Assembly (NCBI GenBank): GCA_900770345.1
Contig: CAAGKF010000356.1
Coordinates: 1 to 12,572 of the forward strand
DNA length: 12,572 nt
From: Lachnospiraceae bacterium
GTDB taxonomy: Bacteria > Bacillota > Clostridia > Lachnospirales > Lachnospiraceae
Direction: 5' to 3'
Shown: in pieces, positions 1 to 7,374 of the stretch
How positions within the stretch are numbered: position 1 is the stretch's first letter
Layout of the letters: each line of letters begins with the position of its first letter
Made by a program: the position numbers and the translations under genes
Notes under the pieces: generated by a model
Told to the model about the DNA's origin: nothing
What the model saw: the letters and a program-made list of their open reading frames with translations, nothing else
Database searches by the model: none

Positions 1-189
1 AAAATAATAGCATTCTGCCGTTCCGTCATTATTTCCGTCGATCCACATCCATGTATTCGCCGGATAGTTTCCATCATCCTCCTGCCAGCGCCAACCGGTT
101 TCATTTTTCTGCCATTGTCCGGCAAATGCGGTCATGCTCATCTCCGCTGATAAGACCGCAGCCATTAAAATTATAAATCCCCGTTTCAT
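1..189 (-). CDS. Secreted protein with cell-wall-binding-type repeat, N-terminal part
   Basis: The first 63 codons of a leftward gene run off the left edge with no stop. The ATG at 189 is preceded by AGGAGG with a 9-nt spacer. Residues 1-23 look like a signal peptide: M-K-R, a hydrophobic stretch (FIILMAAVL), then a small-residue site ending T-A-F-A before G-Q-W. The mature start is rich in Trp, Gly, Asp and Asn (GWRWQEDDGNYPANTWMWID), resembling the choline/cell-wall-binding repeat proteins of Clostridia (Pfam CW_binding style). I infer export and attachment to cell-wall polymers; the catalytic or other domain, if any, is outside the window. The reading frame is open throughout and the signal peptide plus RBS make the gene call firm, while the family assignment is moderate. 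Confidence 0.82.
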   Translation of the reverse strand, partial: MKRGFIILMAAVLSAEMSMTAFAGQWQKNETGWRWQEDDGNYPANTWMWIDGNNDGTAECYYF

Positions 190-220
190 TCCTGATATCC
201 TCCTATTCGATTTTCCGTAC

Positions 221-249
221 TTGACTTTCCCTTTCTGCTCCCCTATAAT
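221..249 (+). promoter_or_regulatory. Sigma-A promoter of the EamA permease gene
   Basis: TTGACT at 221-226 and TATAAT at 244-249 are separated by 17 bp, a near-consensus housekeeping promoter. Transcription should begin near 256, giving a leader of about 87 nt before the start codon at 343. Confidence 0.75.
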
Positions 250-271
250 CGGAAATGGACTGATTTCTGTC

Positions 272-300
272 ATTATACACCAAATTCCCCTTCTGAACCA
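272..300 (-). promoter_or_regulatory. Possible promoter of the leftward secreted protein
   Basis: On the minus strand a perfect TATAAT (272-277) lies 17 bp from a weak -35 (TGGTTC, 295-300). It points towards the gene starting at 189. The -35 is poor and overlaps the hairpin of the opposite leader, so this is tentative. Confidence 0.35.
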
Positions 301-320
301 GTGTACAGAGGGGATTTTTT
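284..320 (+). terminator. Terminator-like hairpin in the leader of the EamA permease gene
   Basis: TCCCCT (286-291) pairs with AGGGGA (309-314). The stem continues inward with CTG/CAG (293-295 with 306-308) after one bulge, and then AC/GT around a CAGT loop. Six T residues follow at 315-320. This is a complete intrinsic terminator, but it lies between the only good promoter (221-249) and the start codon at 343. It could act as an attenuator, or it could end a short leader RNA of about 65 nt. Confidence 0.6.
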
Positions 321-342
321 ATACTGCTAAGGAGAATATCTG

Positions 343-1323
343 ATGAAAAACAGCTGTACTCTGGGCCATCTGGCCTCATTATTTACCGTTCTCATCTGGG
401 GAACCACTTTCATCTCCACCAAGATCCTGCTGCGGGAATTCCAGCCTGTGGAGATTCTTTTTTACCGCTTTATCATGGGTTTTCTGGCTCTGTTCCTGAT
501 CAATCCCCGCCCGCTGAAAGGCATATCACCCAAACAGGAACTGCTTTTTGCGGCGGCAGGACTCAGCGGCGTCACCCTTTATTACCTTCTGGAGAATATC
601 GCTCTGACCTTTACCATGGCCTCCAACGTGGGCGTTATTACCTCCATCGCCCCCTTCTTTACAGCAGTTCTGGCCGCCCTGTTCGTAAAGGATGAAGAAA
701 AGCTGCATCCCCGGTTTTTCCTGGGCTTTCTGGTGGCAATCTCCGGCATTTTCCTGATCAGCACCAACGGCTCTCAGCTGAAATTAAATCCTGCCGGTGA
801 CCTGCTGGCAGTCGCCTCTGCTTTTATGTGGGGCTGCTACTCCAACATCACCAAAAAGATCAGCGGATTCGGCTATAATGTTATCCAGACCACCAGACGG
901 ATCTTTTTCTATGGTATCCTGTTTATGATCCCGGCGCTTCTTCTGCCGGAAATGGGCTCCTCCGCAGATCTGCCGGCAGATCTGTCCGCCGGCCTTCCTT
1001 CTGCTTCCGCCGCCGGCAGCTCCTTTTTTTCCGGCCTCGCCCGCTTTGCCGACCCGGTTTATCTCTTTAATTTCATTTTCCTCGGACTGGGGGCTTCCGC
1101 CCTGTGCTTTGTCACCTGGAATTATGCCGTTCAGATACTTGGCGCCGTAAAAACCTGCGTATATATTTATATGATCCCCGTGATCACCATCATTACCTCT
1201 TTCCTGGTGCTGAAGGAACAGCTCACTGTTATGACAGCTCTGGGAACCGTCCTGACTCTGGCCGGCCTCTTCATTTCCGAACACCGGGCAGCGGATGCCG
1301 GATGTTCCGCTGAACACACATGA
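343..1323 (+). CDS. EamA/DMT-family permease (drug/metabolite transporter)
   Basis: A 326-residue integral membrane protein with the pattern of two tandem EamA domains and about ten hydrophobic helices. Family features include an N-terminal helix with WGTTFISTK (residues 19-27), an F-Y-R-F motif at about 40-43, an APFFTAVLAALF helix (103-114), the second-repeat F-M-W-G-C-Y-S-N (161-168), and A-V-K-T-C-V-Y-I-Y-M-I-P-V near 268-280. DMT proteins export metabolites or amino acids; the substrate cannot be read from sequence. The start is supported by AAGGAG eight bases upstream. Oddity: an Ala/Ser/Pro/Leu-rich stretch at about 205-230 between helices is encoded by a locally repeated DNA segment (CAGATCTG occurs twice at 965-980), probably a repeat expansion in a loop. 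It has its own promoter and a terminator-like leader hairpin. Confidence 0.88.
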   Translation: MKNSCTLGHLASLFTVLIWGTTFISTKILLREFQPVEILFYRFIMGFLALFLINPRPLKGISPKQELLFAAAGLSGVTLYYLLENIALTFTMASNVGVITSIAPFFTAVLAALFVKDEEKLHPRFFLGFLVAISGIFLISTNGSQLKLNPAGDLLAVASAFMWGCYSNITKKISGFGYNVIQTTRRIFFYGILFMIPALLLPEMGSSADLPADLSAGLPSASAAGSSFFSGLARFADPVYLFNFIFLGLGASALCFVTWNYAVQILGAVKTCVYIYMIPVITIITSFLVLKEQLTVMTALGTVLTLAGLFISEHRAADAGCSAEHT

Positions 1324-1342
1324 AAGTCTGAAAAAGGAGCAT

Positions 1343-1465
1343 ATGATCATGACAAAAGATCTTACATCCTTACTTTTAAAAGAGCTGGGGACCATTGTGA
1401 GTCACCGCTCAGACAGCGGGAAGAATGATCTTCCGCCGATCTTCCTTCAAAGCACCCCATTGTAA
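1343..1465 (+). CDS. Possible small protein (38-40 residues)
   Basis: A short ORF follows the permease gene by 19 bp. ATG codons lie at 1343 and 1349; AAAAAGGAG ends at 1339, giving the second ATG a 9-nt spacer, so 1349 is the better start (38 residues). The product begins M-T-K-D-L-T-S-L-L-L-K-E-L and ends in P-L, with an amphipathic-looking first half and a polar second half. It is not recognised. It could be a real small protein co-transcribed with the permease, a remnant of a longer gene, or chance. Its stop codon overlaps the -35 of the downstream peptidase promoter. Confidence 0.35.
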   Translation: MIMTKDLTSLLLKELGTIVSHRSDSGKNDLPPIFLQSTPL

Positions 1466-1488
1466 AATGTATCCTCTCATGCTAAAAT
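1460..1488 (+). promoter_or_regulatory. Promoter of the M16C peptidase gene
   Basis: TTGTAA (1460-1465), a 17-bp spacer and TAAAAT (1483-1488), with TGC directly before the -10, making it an extended -10 promoter. The predicted start of transcription is about 40 nt upstream of the gene. Confidence 0.6.
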
Positions 1489-1533
1489 ACAACCGATACA
1501 TTATCTCAGAATCAGCATTACAGGAGGAGCTAC

Positions 1534-4500
1534 ATGGCATTGATGCCGAAAACAGGTGAGACTCTTTTCGGGTTCACCGCAGCTGAATCACAAACAATAC
1601 ATATGCTGGGCGCCGAGACCCTGGAGCTTTACCACAAAGCAAGCGGCGCCCGGCTTTTATATATCAAAAATGACGACCGGGAGCTGGGCTTTAACCTTAT
1701 TTTCCGCACGCCTCAGCTGGACGGCAGCGACTCCAACCATATCCTGGAGCATCTGCTTCTCTGCTCATGCCCCAAATACCCCAGCCGTGATATTTTCTTT
1801 GACATGGACAGCCGCAGCTATGCCACCTTTATGAACGGCATAACAGACAATACCTACACCTGCTACCCTGTCTGCACTCAAAGCGAGAACCAGCTTATCA
1901 AACTGATTGATGTATTTTTAAGCTGCATGGAAGCTCCCGATGCCATGAGAGAAAAAAACTTCTTTCTTCGCGAAGGGCTCCGCTTTGAGCTGAAGGAGGA
2001 GAACGGACCTCTTTCCATGCAGGGAACTGTCCTGAACGAAGACTGGGGACATCTGACAGATATCGAGGAAAACGCCGACAGCCATATGGCGCATGCTCTG
2101 TGGGAGGGCCAGCCGGCCGCCAATCTTCTGGGCCGCGCCCATCTTCACTACCGGGAGATCACATTTGAAAAAGTAAAAAAAGTATATGAAGAGTTTTATC
2201 ATTATTCCAACTGCCTGATCATCCTTTACGGCGATCTGAACCTGAACCGGATACTGGAATTTCTGGACAGAGAACATCTTGGACTCCGGAGGAATACAGA
2301 AATCCCCGGACCGCAGGCGAACACAAAAATCCCCGGACCGGAACCGGAAATTTCTGCCCCGTCTCCCTCCCCTGGGGATGCCCGCAGTTATTTTAACAGC
2401 CCGGCAGCTCCCGTTTTCCGGGAACTGACGGCACAGAGCCCGGCCTATGAGGGAAGCCCGGCTGAACATGCCTCTCTCATCGACTACGCCATCGATCTGT
2501 CCGGCTGCACACAGGAGGAGCTGGTCTGCTGGGATCTTCTGGCCGACATACTGGATAATGACTCTTCCCTGTGGCACCGTTTTGCCAGGGAGGAAGGGCT
2601 TAATCATGTAATGGAAGTCTACCTGGACTCTCTTACGGCGAAACCGGCACTGAAATTCCGCCTTCACAACGGAGATGAACCTTTAAAGGAGGCATTTCTT
2701 CGCTCCGTCAAAAAGACCCTGAGGGAGATCCGTATTTCCGGTATCGATCCGGAATTATTTCATGCCGCCATGAAGGAAAACAGGATGTCCGACTGTCTTA
2801 CGAGGGAGGCCGCTCATCTGGGCTTCAGCCTTTCTGAAGAAATCGGACGTTACTGGAGCCTGACAGGTCGTACAGATTATTTCAGCCTGTACGAAACTGC
2901 CTTCCGTAAATTCCTGGAGGACGGTGAAAGCGGCAGTCAGAGCATTATCAAAAAACTGGCGGCTTCTGCCCTTGCTCCTCAAAATCACGCACTTTTGGTA
3001 ACTGTTCCCGTACCGGGACTGGCTGAAAAAATAGAATCAGAAAAAGAACGGTTTCTGCAGGAGAAAAAAGCGTCCATGACACCGCAGGAGCTTCAGCGGC
3101 TTATAAAAGAGACGAAAGCCTTCGACTGCTGGAACAGACAGGAGGAAGTCTGCAGCTCCTTTCCTGATTTTCTTATCAGCCCGGAGGAACTGCCGGAACC
3201 GGAGGATGTTCCCCACATCAAAATCCATACAGAAAACGGCATTGCCTTTTACAGCTGTACCGTCCCCGCGGATTCCATCGGAAGCTTTCAGCTGTGCTTT
3301 GATATCAGCGGATTCCCTCCAAAAGACTGGAATTATCTTACTCTGTATCAGATGCTCCTTACGGAGCTGGATACAAAACGCTTTACCTCCCTGCAGCAGA
3401 AAAATCTGGAGCAGGAATATCTCCATGACTGCACCTTCGACGAGCTGTATCCGGAGGAATGCGCAGGCATAAACCATCATCCCATGATGAGCGTATCCTG
3501 GTACAGTCTGACAGAGGACTTTGAAAAAAGCCTGGATTTCCTGCTGGATATTATGGGACACAGCCTTTACGATGATACGGCTGTGATCAGCCGCGTCCTG
3601 GACAAGTATCTGCCTGATTACGATATGTCCAAAGCGGATACCGCGCCTTCCCTGGCCTACAGCCTGGCCGAAGGCTATATCCGCCGTGAATCCCGCTTTC
3701 GGTATCTGCTAAATAATCCTGATATCTATTATTTTCTGCAGGATACCAGCCACCGACTGAAATCAGAGGCCGGATTCAAAAAACAGCTGTCAGAAAAGCT
3801 CCGGGAAACCGCGTCCCGGATCCTGACCGGGCACAGGCTGGTATTTCTGGCTGCTGCCTCCCCGGAGGCTCTCCCGCTTATTGAAGACCAGGCTCTGAAC
3901 CTGCTTAAAAAGCTGCCTTCTGCAGGATCGACCTCAGCTTCAGAATTGCCGGACTCCCTCTTTCAGCAGAGCAGACGCATTGCCGCCTGTGTGGACAGTC
4001 CCTCTCAGGAAATCCGCCTGCTGGGTGACTTCCGGGATAATGGAGATTTTAAAGGACGCTATCTTCCTTTTCTCCCTGCCCTGAGCGACCGGTATATCAA
4101 GCCGGCCATCCGCTATCGCGGCAGCGCCTACGACAGCGGCATCGACTTCATCCTGCCCGCAGGCTATTTCACGCTTTGGAGCACCACGGATCAGGATGCG
4201 GCCTCCACCATTCCTGTTTTTCTGAACGCGGGCAAAGCGCTGGAAGAGCTGGAGCTGACAGATGAGGATCTGCAGGGCTATATCCTCAGCACCTACGCTC
4301 AGGCACTTCCCCCTGCAGGCATGCTGAACAGCCGCATGCGATACCTGCGCCGCGCTATGATGGGGATCGACACAAAACGTGTAAACGAAATGATCTCCGA
4401 TATAAAAAACTGCAGTATGAATGACTGCCGGGAAGCAGCCCGTCTGATCGGAAATATGATAGAAAAGGGACCCATCGCTGCTGTGGGAAATGAAAAAGCA

Positions 4501-4566
4501 CTGACCGGATGCCGGCAGCTGTTTGATGAAGTCCTGCATATACGGAATCAGAGAAGACACCGCTGA
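1534..4566 (+). CDS. M16C-family zinc metallopeptidase (presequence-protease-like)
   Basis: At 1010 residues this matches the size of the PreP/Cym1 (M16C) peptidases, which cut short unfolded peptides inside a clam-shaped chamber formed by two similar halves. The inverted zinc motif HxxEH is visible as H69-I-L-E72-H73. The distal Glu is in V-L-N-E169, 96 residues after the second His, the same spacing known for plant PreP (His81 to Glu177). Other family landmarks are L-C-S-C-P-K-Y-P-S-R-D after the active site and Y-A-T-F-M-N-G-I-T-D-N-T near 96-107. No signal peptide is seen, so it is probably cytoplasmic and recycles peptides. An unusual Pro-rich linker (254-282) contains two IPGP copies nine residues apart. 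The start has AGGAGG six bases upstream and its own promoter. Confidence 0.93.
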   Translation: MALMPKTGETLFGFTAAESQTIHMLGAETLELYHKASGARLLYIKNDDRELGFNLIFRTPQLDGSDSNHILEHLLLCSCPKYPSRDIFFDMDSRSYATFMNGITDNTYTCYPVCTQSENQLIKLIDVFLSCMEAPDAMREKNFFLREGLRFELKEENGPLSMQGTVLNEDWGHLTDIEENADSHMAHALWEGQPAANLLGRAHLHYREITFEKVKKVYEEFYHYSNCLIILYGDLNLNRILEFLDREHLGLRRNTEIPGPQANTKIPGPEPEISAPSPSPGDARSYFNSPAAPVFRELTAQSPAYEGSPAEHASLIDYAIDLSGCTQEELVCWDLLADILDNDSSLWHRFAREEGLNHVMEVYLDSLTAKPALKFRLHNGDEPLKEAFLRSVKKTLREIRISGIDPELFHAAMKENRMSDCLTREAAHLGFSLSEEIGRYWSLTGRTDYFSLYETAFRKFLEDGESGSQSIIKKLAASALAPQNHALLVTVPVPGLAEKIESEKERFLQEKKASMTPQELQRLIKETKAFDCWNRQEEVCSSFPDFLISPEELPEPEDVPHIKIHTENGIAFYSCTVPADSIGSFQLCFDISGFPPKDWNYLTLYQMLLTELDTKRFTSLQQKNLEQEYLHDCTFDELYPEECAGINHHPMMSVSWYSLTEDFEKSLDFLLDIMGHSLYDDTAVISRVLDKYLPDYDMSKADTAPSLAYSLAEGYIRRESRFRYLLNNPDIYYFLQDTSHRLKSEAGFKKQLSEKLRETASRILTGHRLVFLAAASPEALPLIEDQALNLLKKLPSAGSTSASELPDSLFQQSRRIAACVDSPSQEIRLLGDFRDNGDFKGRYLPFLPALSDRYIKPAIRYRGSAYDSGIDFILPAGYFTLWSTTDQDAASTIPVFLNAGKALEELELTDEDLQGYILSTYAQALPPAGMLNSRMRYLRRAMMGIDTKRVNEMISDIKNCSMNDCREAARLIGNMIEKGPIAAVGNEKALTGCRQLFDEVLHIRNQRRHR

Positions 4567-4571
4567 GACAA

Positions 4572-4598
4572 TAAAAAGGCCCGGCAAAACTGCCGGGC
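4572..4598 (-). terminator. Terminator of the AEC permease gene, possibly shared
   Basis: GCCCGGCA (4579-4586) and TGCCGGGC (4591-4598) form a perfect 8-bp stem with a 4-nt loop. On the minus strand five T residues follow (4573-4577), so it terminates the leftward permease. On the plus strand the hairpin starts 12 bp after the peptidase stop but lacks a T run, so use in both directions is possible but weaker. Confidence 0.8.
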
Positions 4599-4604
4599 GA
4601 AACC

Positions 4605-5528
4605 TTAAGCCAAAAACGTAATAACAGGTATTGTCAGCACAGAAACCACAGAGGTAAGGGCGATTCCCTGTGCCGAGATGCGCCCGTCCTTCCCGCCGTA
4701 CTCTTTTTCGATCATAAGCACCATACTGCCCACCGGCATTGCCATCAGCAGCAGAAAAATTCCTTTGGATACCGGATCAAAGGGAAGAAGCCGCAGGATC
4801 GGGATGCAGACCGCCGGTATCAGCAGGAGGCGGATAAAGGTAAACAGGATCTGCTTTTTGTCTGTCACGATCGTTTTCAGATCGGACTGGGCCACCATAA
4901 CGCCCACCGTCATCATGGATAAAGGAACTGCCGTATTTCCAAGACTGCTGACCAGATTTTCCACCGGCTGCGGCACCCGGATCCGAAAAACAAAGATCAG
5001 GATCGCCGCAATGCAGCCTAATGTTCCCACATTGCACATCTTTTTCCATGGAATATTTGTCTTATCTGCTTCCGGATTCCTGGACATCAGTATTCCAAGA
5101 CTGTAGATCAGCAGATTGTAGCCCATGATATAAAAGCTGACAAAAATGACCGCTTCCTCACCATAAAGACTGCTCACCAGAGGAATCCCCATAAACCCCA
5201 GATTGGGGAATATCATCATCAGCCTGTAGGTGCTCTCCTCCTCCGGCTTTACCCTCATAAGCTTTACCATCAGCCTGCTGAGAATGATAAGAAAAAGGAA
5301 AAAGAATATCACCAGAAATACATTTTCCATCACCATTCCGGCCGGGTAAGTAACCTCTTTGTTAAGAACACTGGCGATCATAAGAGCGGGGCTGAAGATA
5401 CGAACAATCAGTGAGGACAGACATCTGGTTCCTTCAGCACTCATCAGCCCTTTTTTAAAAGCCCAGTATCCTGCAGCCATCATACAGAATAATACCAGCA
5501 TCTGTTTTGTAATAATTCCTGCATTCAT
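4605..5528 (-). CDS. AEC (auxin efflux carrier) family permease
   Basis: A 307-residue membrane protein with about ten hydrophobic helices in two groups of five, the arrangement of the auxin efflux carrier/bile-acid-arsenite superfamily. The family motif appears as FPNLGFMGIPL (residues 107-117), with a second-half helix containing N-T-A-V-P-L-S-M-M-T-V-G. Bacterial members are usually organic acid (malate, malonate) or amino acid carriers; the substrate here is not determinable. I prefer the ATG at 5528 over the in-frame TTG at 5561 because an AGCAGGT ribosome site lies seven bases before it and the resulting length is typical; the longer form would have 318 residues. It is monocistronic, convergent with the M16C gene. 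Confidence 0.88.
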   Translation of the reverse strand: MNAGIITKQMLVLFCMMAAGYWAFKKGLMSAEGTRCLSSLIVRIFSPALMIASVLNKEVTYPAGMVMENVFLVIFFFLFLIILSRLMVKLMRVKPEEESTYRLMMIFPNLGFMGIPLVSSLYGEEAVIFVSFYIMGYNLLIYSLGILMSRNPEADKTNIPWKKMCNVGTLGCIAAILIFVFRIRVPQPVENLVSSLGNTAVPLSMMTVGVMVAQSDLKTIVTDKKQILFTFIRLLLIPAVCIPILRLLPFDPVSKGIFLLLMAMPVGSMVLMIEKEYGGKDGRISAQGIALTSVVSVLTIPVITFLA

Positions 5529-5586
5529 GCTTTTTACCTGCTTTTCAATGATTTTATGCAACTGTTCAGAACGTTACAATTACCTT

Positions 5587-5615
5587 ATTGTATCTCAATC
5601 CCCGTTCATTTTCAA
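5587..5615 (-). promoter_or_regulatory. Promoter of the AEC permease gene
   Basis: Read on the minus strand, TTGAAA (5610-5615), 17 bp, TACAAT (5587-5592). It lies about 60 bp upstream of the preferred start at 5528. Confidence 0.65.
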
Positions 5616-5648
5616 TAGCGGGATCCGCCATAATTCAGCCCAAAATTA

Positions 5649-5701
5649 GGTTGAGCCGGCAAGGCTGGCCTCCTGCCAACCCCACCGGCTTAGTGGTTTT
5701 T
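5649..5701 (+). other. Structured GC-rich element with alternative hairpins and a T run
   Basis: AGCCGG (5654-5659) pairs with CCGGCT (5685-5690), enclosing an inner stem GGCTGGC/GCCAACC (5663-5669 with 5675-5681, one mismatch). A competing small hairpin CCAC/GTGG (5682-5685 with 5693-5696) is followed by five T residues on the plus strand, and its loop contains the right arm of the first stem. No rightward gene follows, so its role is unclear: a small RNA end, an interspersed repeat, or an unrelated structured element. No known riboswitch class was recognised. Confidence 0.4.
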
Positions 5702-5825
5702 CTATGTAAAAAGCTCTGACTGCTTGTTTATGTAATAGAGTATACCTTAAGTTTGTGTCTTAAGTTTGACCTTCTCCTAAACTATTTCTAAAAATCTTTA
5801 AGAAAAGATGACTTTTTTCCGCACA

Positions 5826-5848
5826 GAAAAACCCGGGAGATCCCGGGT
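5826..5848 (-). terminator. Terminator of the symporter-tpl operon
   Basis: ACCCGGGA (5831-5838) and TCCCGGGT (5841-5848) form a perfect 8-bp, GC-rich stem with a 2-nt centre. On the minus strand it is followed by a short T run (5827-5831). It lies about 55 bp after the tpl stop codon. Confidence 0.85.
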
Positions 5849-5903
5849 CTTCTGCGTTCGTCGGATATATATGAATTCAGGGCTGAAACATGACCATTTA
5901 TAA

Positions 5904-7310
5904 TCAGAATCCCTTGATCAGCTCGCCGTTCTTCGGCTCGAATCTTCCGGTGAAGAAGCGGAGAACCTCAGGCTCATAAACCCACTTCAGACCGCTGATG
6001 TCGTGTCTTCTCTGATACAGCTGGATCACTGCGTCAGCTACGTAATCAAGGTGTGCATATGTATAAACTCTTCTCGGAATGGTCAGACGGATGGTCTCCA
6101 GCTTCGGAACATGATTCTCACGTGTCTTGGGATCGCGTCCTGCGGAAATGATTCCGCGCTCCATGGTTCTTACTCCGGAATACTCATACAGAGCTGCGGA
6201 CAGAGCCTGTGCCGGGAAGTCCTCTTCCTGATCCAGGTGATCCAGGAATGCACGTGCGTCTACGAAGATTGCATGTCCGCCGTAAGGCTTAACCATCGGA
6301 ACGCCTGCTGCATCCAGCTTCTCGCCCAGATAACGGATCTGATTTACGCGGTGGCTGATGTAGTTGTAATCCATAGCCTCTCTCAGACCGATGGACATAG
6401 CTTCCATATCTCTTCCTGCCATGCCGCCGTAGGTTGGCATACCCTCAAACTGAACTACCATGCCGCATGCACGAACATACAGATCCTTATCATTCATGCA
6501 CAGGAAGCCGCCGATATTGGTAAGGCAGTCCTTCTTGCCGGACATTGTACAGCCATCGCCGTAGGAGAACATCTCATGAACGATTTCCTTGATGGTCTTG
6601 TCCTCGTAGCCTTTTTCTCTTGTCTTGATGAAATATGCATTCTCAACGCATCTGGTAGCATCGTACATAACCTTGATGCCGTGCTTGTGAGCCAGCTCGG
6701 AAACAGCCTTGATATTAGCCATGGAAACAGGCTGTCCGCCTGCCAGGTTTACAGTAACTGCAAGGCAGATATACGGAATCTTGTCTGCGCCTACTTCGTC
6801 GATCAGAGCCTGGAACTTATTCAGGTCAATATTTCCCTTGAAATCAGCGATCGCATTGGGATCATGAGCTTCGTCAACAACTACATCACGGAAGGTAGCT
6901 CCGTTGCGCTCCTGATGGAAACGGGTGGTGGTGAAGTACATGTTGCCCGGTACATAGTCACCCGGCTTGATAGTCAGAGAAGACAGAATGTTCTCTGCGC
7001 CGCGTCCCTGATGGGTAGGAACCACATACTTGAAGCCGAACAGCTCCTGAACGGTCTCTTCCAGATGATAGAAGTTTCTGGATCCGCCGTAAGCCTCATC
7101 ACCTAACATAAGGCCTGCCCACTGTCTGTCACTCATTGCATTTGTTCCGGAATCGGTCAGAAGGTCGATAAAGCACTCTTCGGATTTCACAAGGAAGGTA
7201 TTGTATCCTGCCTTCTTGATGGCTTCCTTTCTCTCCTCTTTATTCAGGTTTCCCATTAACTCTACCATTTTAATCTTATAAGGCTCCGGCGCAAATTTCA
7301 TCATATCCAT
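5904..7310 (-). CDS. tpl: Tyrosine phenol-lyase (beta-tyrosinase), PLP-dependent
   Basis: Cleaves L-tyrosine to phenol, pyruvate and ammonia (reversible) in the cytoplasm. The 468 residues align almost without gaps to the Citrobacter freundii enzyme as I remember it. Equivalents of its known residues are present: PLP-lysine K260 (in MSGKKD), Y74 (Tyr71), F126/T127 (Phe123/Thr124), D217 (Asp214), R220 (Arg217) and F452 (Phe448). The residue that separates this enzyme from tryptophanase, Arg381 contacting the phenol hydroxyl, is R385 in R-T-M-E-R-G; tryptophanases have a hydrophobic residue there. I choose the ATG at 7310 (MDMMKF) because AAGGAGG lies eight bases upstream; the TTG at 7328 would lie upstream of that site. 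It sits 64 bp after a symporter gene and ends in a strong terminator, so the two are probably one operon. Confidence 0.96.
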   Translation of the reverse strand: MDMMKFAPEPYKIKMVELMGNLNKEERKEAIKKAGYNTFLVKSEECFIDLLTDSGTNAMSDRQWAGLMLGDEAYGGSRNFYHLEETVQELFGFKYVVPTHQGRGAENILSSLTIKPGDYVPGNMYFTTTRFHQERNGATFRDVVVDEAHDPNAIADFKGNIDLNKFQALIDEVGADKIPYICLAVTVNLAGGQPVSMANIKAVSELAHKHGIKVMYDATRCVENAYFIKTREKGYEDKTIKEIVHEMFSYGDGCTMSGKKDCLTNIGGFLCMNDKDLYVRACGMVVQFEGMPTYGGMAGRDMEAMSIGLREAMDYNYISHRVNQIRYLGEKLDAAGVPMVKPYGGHAIFVDARAFLDHLDQEEDFPAQALSAALYEYSGVRTMERGIISAGRDPKTRENHVPKLETIRLTIPRRVYTYAHLDYVADAVIQLYQRRHDISGLKWVYEPEVLRFFTGRFEPKNGELIKGF

Positions 7311-7318
7311 ACTAAAAT

Positions 7319-7325
7319 CCTCCTT
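7319..7325 (-). promoter_or_regulatory. Ribosome binding site that fixes the tpl start
   Basis: AAGGAGG on the minus strand, eight bases before the ATG at 7310. It lies downstream of the in-frame TTG at 7328, so a six-residue longer start is unlikely. Confidence 0.85.
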
Positions 7326-7374
7326 CAATTTATTCTTCTTTATATTTTTTATTTATAATATTTTTTTACCTGCT

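Larger units (their letters stand above)
5529..5903. other. 375-bp intergenic region between the AEC permease and tpl genes
   Basis: It contains, left to right: the AEC promoter (5587-5615), the GC-rich structured element (5649-5701), a 10-bp direct repeat CTTAAGTTTG at 5746-5755 and 5759-5768 (period 13), an AT-rich stretch, and the tpl terminator (5826-5848). I see no credible coding region. Confidence 0.7.

Noticed and set aside
134..343. Rightward 69-codon ORF ending at the EamA permease start
   Set aside because: It overlaps the signal peptide and ribosome site of the leftward secreted gene and crosses the permease promoter and leader hairpin; no RBS of its own.
784..1395. Leftward 203-codon ORF opposite the EamA permease
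   Set aside because: Antisense to a clear membrane transporter; composition is that of reversed hydrophobic codons, with no RBS or domain.
1918..2667. Leftward 249-codon ORF opposite the M16C peptidase
   Set aside because: Antisense shadow of a gene with an intact active site; no start signals.
6003..7106. A 367-codon rightward ORF opposite tpl
   Set aside because: It is fully antisense to tyrosine phenol-lyase, whose residues match the family throughout; the antisense product has no recognisable domain and no convincing ribosome site. It is a by-product of codon use.
5904..7310. Tryptophanase as an alternative identity for the PLP lyase
   Set aside because: The residue pair M383 and R385 in R-T-M-E-R-G is that of tyrosine phenol-lyase; tryptophanases carry hydrophobic residues (V/I) there. 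The rest also tracks the Citrobacter TPL.
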